Below are positions 61,017 to 64,000 of a stretch of DNA of 64,000 nucleotides, piece by piece (within the stretch, counting starts at the first letter, position 1; the number at the start of each line of letters is the position of its first letter). The stretch spans positions 1 through 64,000 of the forward strand of contig CAKSFM010000014.1 of NCBI GenBank assembly GCA_934454525.1, given 5' to 3'. This DNA comes from an uncultured Clostridia bacterium. GTDB taxonomy: Bacteria > Bacillota > Clostridia > UMGS1883. A program made the position numbers and the translations under genes. Below the pieces are notes generated by a model. It was given only the letters and a program-made list of their open reading frames with translations. It did not search any database and was not told where the DNA came from.

Positions 61017-63631
61017 AGCCTGAGTATTTAAAAATGTGCGCATTCGGCTCATATGCCGGCGAGGTGGAACTTGATTTTACAAAATTCGGCAATGGCCTGT
61101 TCCTTATCACGGGCGCAACCGGGGCAGGAAAAACCACAATATTTGACGCGATTGTGTTTGCACTGTACGGTGATGTGAGCGGCGGTGAAAAGGACATCCG
61201 CTCGCTGCGCAGCGATTTTGCGAAACCGTCCGACAAAACATATGCCGAGCTGCGTTTTGACTACTGCGGAAAGAAATATATTGTCAGGCGAAGTCCGGAA
61301 TATATGCGTGAAAGCAAGCGCGGGAGCGGACTTGCAAAGGAAAACGCCGATGCGGAGCTGACGCTTCCGGACGGAAGAATTATCAGCGGAGTTAAAAAGG
61401 TTGACGCTGCGATAGCAGAGCTTATACGCGTGGATAAAGCTCAGTTTTCGCGGATTGCGATGATCGCCCAGGGGGATTTCAGGCGGATACTTACCGAAAA
61501 AAGCAAAAGCCGCAGCGAAATGTTCCGCAAAGTGTTCGGCACATATTTTTTTGAAAAATTTCAGCGCACACTTGCACAGCGGTGCAGTGAAGCAGAGCAG
61601 GCGCTCAAAGGAATATTTGACAGAATAAGCGACCGCGCGGCGCATATTGAAACGGAGGACGGATTTGCTGTGAACGCAGCGGATTTTCCGGAAACGAGCG
61701 AGCTTTGCACGATGCTTGAAGAAATTGTTTCGGCTGATGATTCAAGGCTTGCCGCATTTGACAAAAGGCTTTCGGAAACAGAGAAAGAGCTTCGGTCGGT
61801 TTGTGCGGCGCTTGAAAATGCTGCCCGCGGAAATGCACTTTTAAAGCGGCTGGAAATCCTCAAAAATCAGATTGACGGACTTGACGCACGGAGAGATGAA
61901 TTTAATTTAAAGAAAAAGGTTTATGCGGCGGCGGAACGCGCGGCAAGGGTTTCTCCGATTCTTTCGGCGCTGACAGCAGCGGAAAAGGAATATTCCGAAG
62001 CTGCCGCAAATATGAAAGAAAATGCCGCGCTTATTAGAATTGCGGAGGAAAAACGAAAAGCGGCGCAGGAATTTTTTGCGGCAGCAAAGAAGCGGCGCGC
62101 CGGGGAGGATGGACTTGCAAAAGCTGCGGCGGACGCAGAAGCTGCGGCAAAAACCATAGATGCATATGCTGCTCACAAAAAAACACTGAGCTGCCTTGCG
62201 GAAAAGTACAGATATGCGGAAGAGGAATTTGTCAGAAAAACAGAAGAGTACGCGGACATAAGAAAAAGATACTTCGGTGAGCTTGCAGGAATAATTTCCG
62301 AAAGTGAGCTGAAAAAAGGCGAACCGTGCCCCGTTTGCGGCTCACGCGAGCATCCGAAGCCGGCAGTTCTTTCCGATGAAAAAATAACAGGAAAGGCACT
62401 TGAAAAATCGGAAAAAGAAAGAAACGGCGCGGAAAAGACGCTTTCGGAATGTGCATCGATGCTTGCCGCTGCAAACAGAGAGCATGAGCTGCTGTGCGAA
62501 AACGCGGCTAAATGCGGAATACAGACGGAACTGCTGAAAAACGACTGTGCGGCGGCAAAGGCGAAAGCAAATGAAAAACTGGCAAAGCTCCGTGCGGAGC
62601 TTTCCGAAATACGTGACGGATACGCGGCGGCGGAAAAAGAGCTGCGCGAAGCCGAAAAGGAATATGCTGCTGTGCTCGGAAAAAAAGACGCACTTGCCTT
62701 GGCGGAGAAAACAGGTGCGCAAAAACTTTCCGCCGCACAGAAAAATTTTGATGCCGCGCTTTCCGGCAGCGGATTTGCTTCGGCGGAGGAATACGATGCA
62801 GCTTATCTTGACAGAAAAACAGCGGACAGTCTTTCGGAAGAAATTGCCGGTTATGACGGGGAATATGCCGCAGCGTCAGCTTCATATGCGGAATGTGCGG
62901 CTGCTGCGGAGAATATAGAGCATACTGATACAGAAAAGCTTGAAGATACAAAAAGCGCACTTGAATCCGATAAAAAAGAATCCGAAGCCGCGCGGCGCGT
63001 TGCCGACCGCCGCCGGAGTGCAAATGCTGCAATTCTTTCGGAGCTTAAGGCTGCGGAAAAGGAACTTGATGAATATGAGAAAAAGTACAGACTGATAAAA
63101 TCGCTTTCCGACACGGCGAACGCAAAACTTGCGGGCAACAGGATGACGTTTGAAGCATATATTCAGCAGAGGTACTTTGCAGGGATTACGGATTTTGCAA
63201 ATATGCGTCTTTCCAAAATGACGGGGGGAAGATATATGCTTTGCCCGCGCAGCCGCGGAGGAACGCAGGGGCAGGGCGGACTGGAGCTTGAGGTCATGGA
63301 TTACAGCACCGGGAAAAAACGTGATGTTTCAACGCTTTCGGGCGGTGAATCCTTTACGGCATCGCTTGCGCTTGCGCTGGGAATGTCAGATATGATTCAG
63401 CAGCGGCGCGGCGGCATACGCGCAGATATGCTGTTTGTCGATGAAGGGTTCGGAACGCTTGACGCATCCTATCTTGACAAGGCGGTTGATATGCTTTCAG
63501 CGCTTACGGATGACCGCAGACTGTGCGGAATTATTTCACACGTTGATCTGCTGAAAGAGAAAATCGGGCGCAAAATTATTGTTAAGACACTGCCGGGCGG
63601 CGGAAGCACAGCATTTGCCGAGGGGATATAA
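61013..63631 (+). CDS. sbcC: Nuclease SbcCD subunit C
   Basis: The 872-residue SMC-like ATPase has Walker A ITGATGAGKTTIFDAI, long coiled coils from about 190 to 690, a zinc hook GEPCPVCGSREHPKP near residue 442, the signature STLSGGESFTASLALALGM and Walker B DMLFVDEGFGTLD. Shorter than the E. coli protein but usual for Clostridia. Coupled to sbcD. Confidence 0.95.
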   Translation: MKPEYLKMCAFGSYAGEVELDFTKFGNGLFLITGATGAGKTTIFDAIVFALYGDVSGGEKDIRSLRSDFAKPSDKTYAELRFDYCGKKYIVRRSPEYMRESKRGSGLAKENADAELTLPDGRIISGVKKVDAAIAELIRVDKAQFSRIAMIAQGDFRRILTEKSKSRSEMFRKVFGTYFFEKFQRTLAQRCSEAEQALKGIFDRISDRAAHIETEDGFAVNAADFPETSELCTMLEEIVSADDSRLAAFDKRLSETEKELRSVCAALENAARGNALLKRLEILKNQIDGLDARRDEFNLKKKVYAAAERAARVSPILSALTAAEKEYSEAAANMKENAALIRIAEEKRKAAQEFFAAAKKRRAGEDGLAKAAADAEAAAKTIDAYAAHKKTLSCLAEKYRYAEEEFVRKTEEYADIRKRYFGELAGIISESELKKGEPCPVCGSREHPKPAVLSDEKITGKALEKSEKERNGAEKTLSECASMLAAANREHELLCENAAKCGIQTELLKNDCAAAKAKANEKLAKLRAELSEIRDGYAAAEKELREAEKEYAAVLGKKDALALAEKTGAQKLSAAQKNFDAALSGSGFASAEEYDAAYLDRKTADSLSEEIAGYDGEYAAASASYAECAAAAENIEHTDTEKLEDTKSALESDKKESEAARRVADRRRSANAAILSELKAAEKELDEYEKKYRLIKSLSDTANAKLAGNRMTFEAYIQQRYFAGITDFANMRLSKMTGGRYMLCPRSRGGTQGQGGLELEVMDYSTGKKRDVSTLSGGESFTASLALALGMSDMIQQRRGGIRADMLFVDEGFGTLDASYLDKAVDMLSALTDDRRLCGIISHVDLLKEKIGRKIIVKTLPGGGSTAFAEGI

Positions 63632-63665
63632 TTGTAACAAAAACGTAAAGAATTTGAAAAAAATG

Positions 63666-63694
63666 TTGAAAAATATATCGGATGGTGTTATTAT
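63666..63694 (+). promoter_or_regulatory. Promoter of the last gene
   Basis: TTGAAA and TATTAT are 17 bases apart, 46 bases before the next start. Confidence 0.5.
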
Positions 63695-63740
63695 ATAATT
63701 AAATCAGTGTCGAATACTGTGAAAGAGAGGGGAACTTTCA

Positions 63741-64000
63741 ATGGTAAATAAGTACCTTAATAACCTGCTGATGCAGATAAATAAAATAATCGGATGTGAA
63801 ACGGGTGTTATAGAGGGCAGCGGAACGGTGGTGTCTTCGGGGCGCGCAGAGGGGATTGAAGCGATGATTCCCGAAATTTTTGAACAGTGCCTTGAAAGCC
63901 GCCGGAAAACGGCGCACCTCGGCGGATATACATTTTATGCGGTTATAACGCGCGGCAAGCCGGACTATGTGTCGTTTGTAAAATGCGATGACGAAAACTC
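63741..64000 (+). CDS. N-terminal part of a possible PucR/CdaR-type regulator (runs off the window)
   Basis: The first 86 codons are open to the window end. The product begins MVNKYLNNLLMQINKIIGCE followed by TGVIEGSGTVVSSGRAEGI, then GGYTFYAVITRGKPDYVSFV. It looks like an N-terminal sensory domain as found in PucR-type or other helix-turn-helix regulators of Bacillota, but the rest is missing, so the name is tentative. GAGAGGGG precedes the ATG by 9 bases. Confidence 0.5.
   Translation, partial: MVNKYLNNLLMQINKIIGCETGVIEGSGTVVSSGRAEGIEAMIPEIFEQCLESRRKTAHLGGYTFYAVITRGKPDYVSFVKCDDEN

Noticed and set aside
1..64000. CRISPR array or Cas genes linked to the Tn7-like element
   Set aside because: No regularly spaced repeats or Cas-type proteins are visible here; a guide-directed variant could only be judged from sequence left of the window.

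Overview
The window reads as chromosome from an anaerobic, endospore-forming member of the Clostridia (Bacillota). Evidence is the conserved block recO-yqzL-era-dgkA-ybeY-pgpH-phoH-yqfD, the sporulation genes yqfC, ylbJ-like, yabP and yabQ, the secG-rnr-smpB-ssrA block, pyruvate phosphate dikinase, and a T-box in front of an ileS of the long (about 1040 residue) type. Genus cannot be assigned from the sequence alone. Housekeeping genes are moderately GC-rich; the accessory blocks are visibly AT-rich.

Layout. 0-4.2 kb: one end of a Tn7-like transposon (broken tniQ, tnsC, tnsB, tnsA, then short repeats resembling TnsB sites), lying beyond the terminator of ppdK. Its tnsA is split by a 275-bp non-autonomous element (MITE) inserted at a TA dinucleotide; removing the MITE restores a continuous 113-codon tnsA frame. 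4.2-21 kb: ppdK, then the era/recO/phoH operon on the minus strand, a divergent yqfC-ylbJ pair, two flavoproteins, gpsA, plsY and der. 21.4-27.1 kb: uvrB-uvrA and yabP-yabQ on the plus strand. 27-29.8 kb: a glutamate-cysteine ligase-like gene and glycyl-tRNA synthetase. 29.8-32.6 kb: three tandem paralogous secreted proteins.

33-40.4 kb: a carbohydrate-related accessory region with four AraC-family regulators, a PfkB sugar kinase, nagA, a presumed glycan-binding protein, a gene scrap of an SGNH hydrolase beside a perfect 35-bp palindrome, and two abutting MITEs. 40.4-44.3 kb: ileS with T-box leader, then tRNA-Asp, tRNA-Thr and tRNA-Lys. 44.3-45.8 kb: prophage wreckage (integrase C-terminus fused to a lysis cassette).

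45.8-56.4 kb: an integrated mobile element of about 10.6 kb bounded by a 12-bp direct repeat that is exactly the 3' end of the tmRNA gene. It carries a HepT/MntA toxin-antitoxin pair, two serine recombinases, a P4-type primase-helicase, an ArgR-like regulator, a DUF1643 protein, a Mor-family activator, and an unusual large protein with a PH-like N-terminus, an ankyrin-like segment, a coiled coil and a C-terminal J domain. This last cluster is the best candidate for something undescribed.

56.4-64 kb: ssrA, smpB, rnr, secG (minus strand), then sbcD-sbcC and the start of a further gene on the plus strand that runs off the window.
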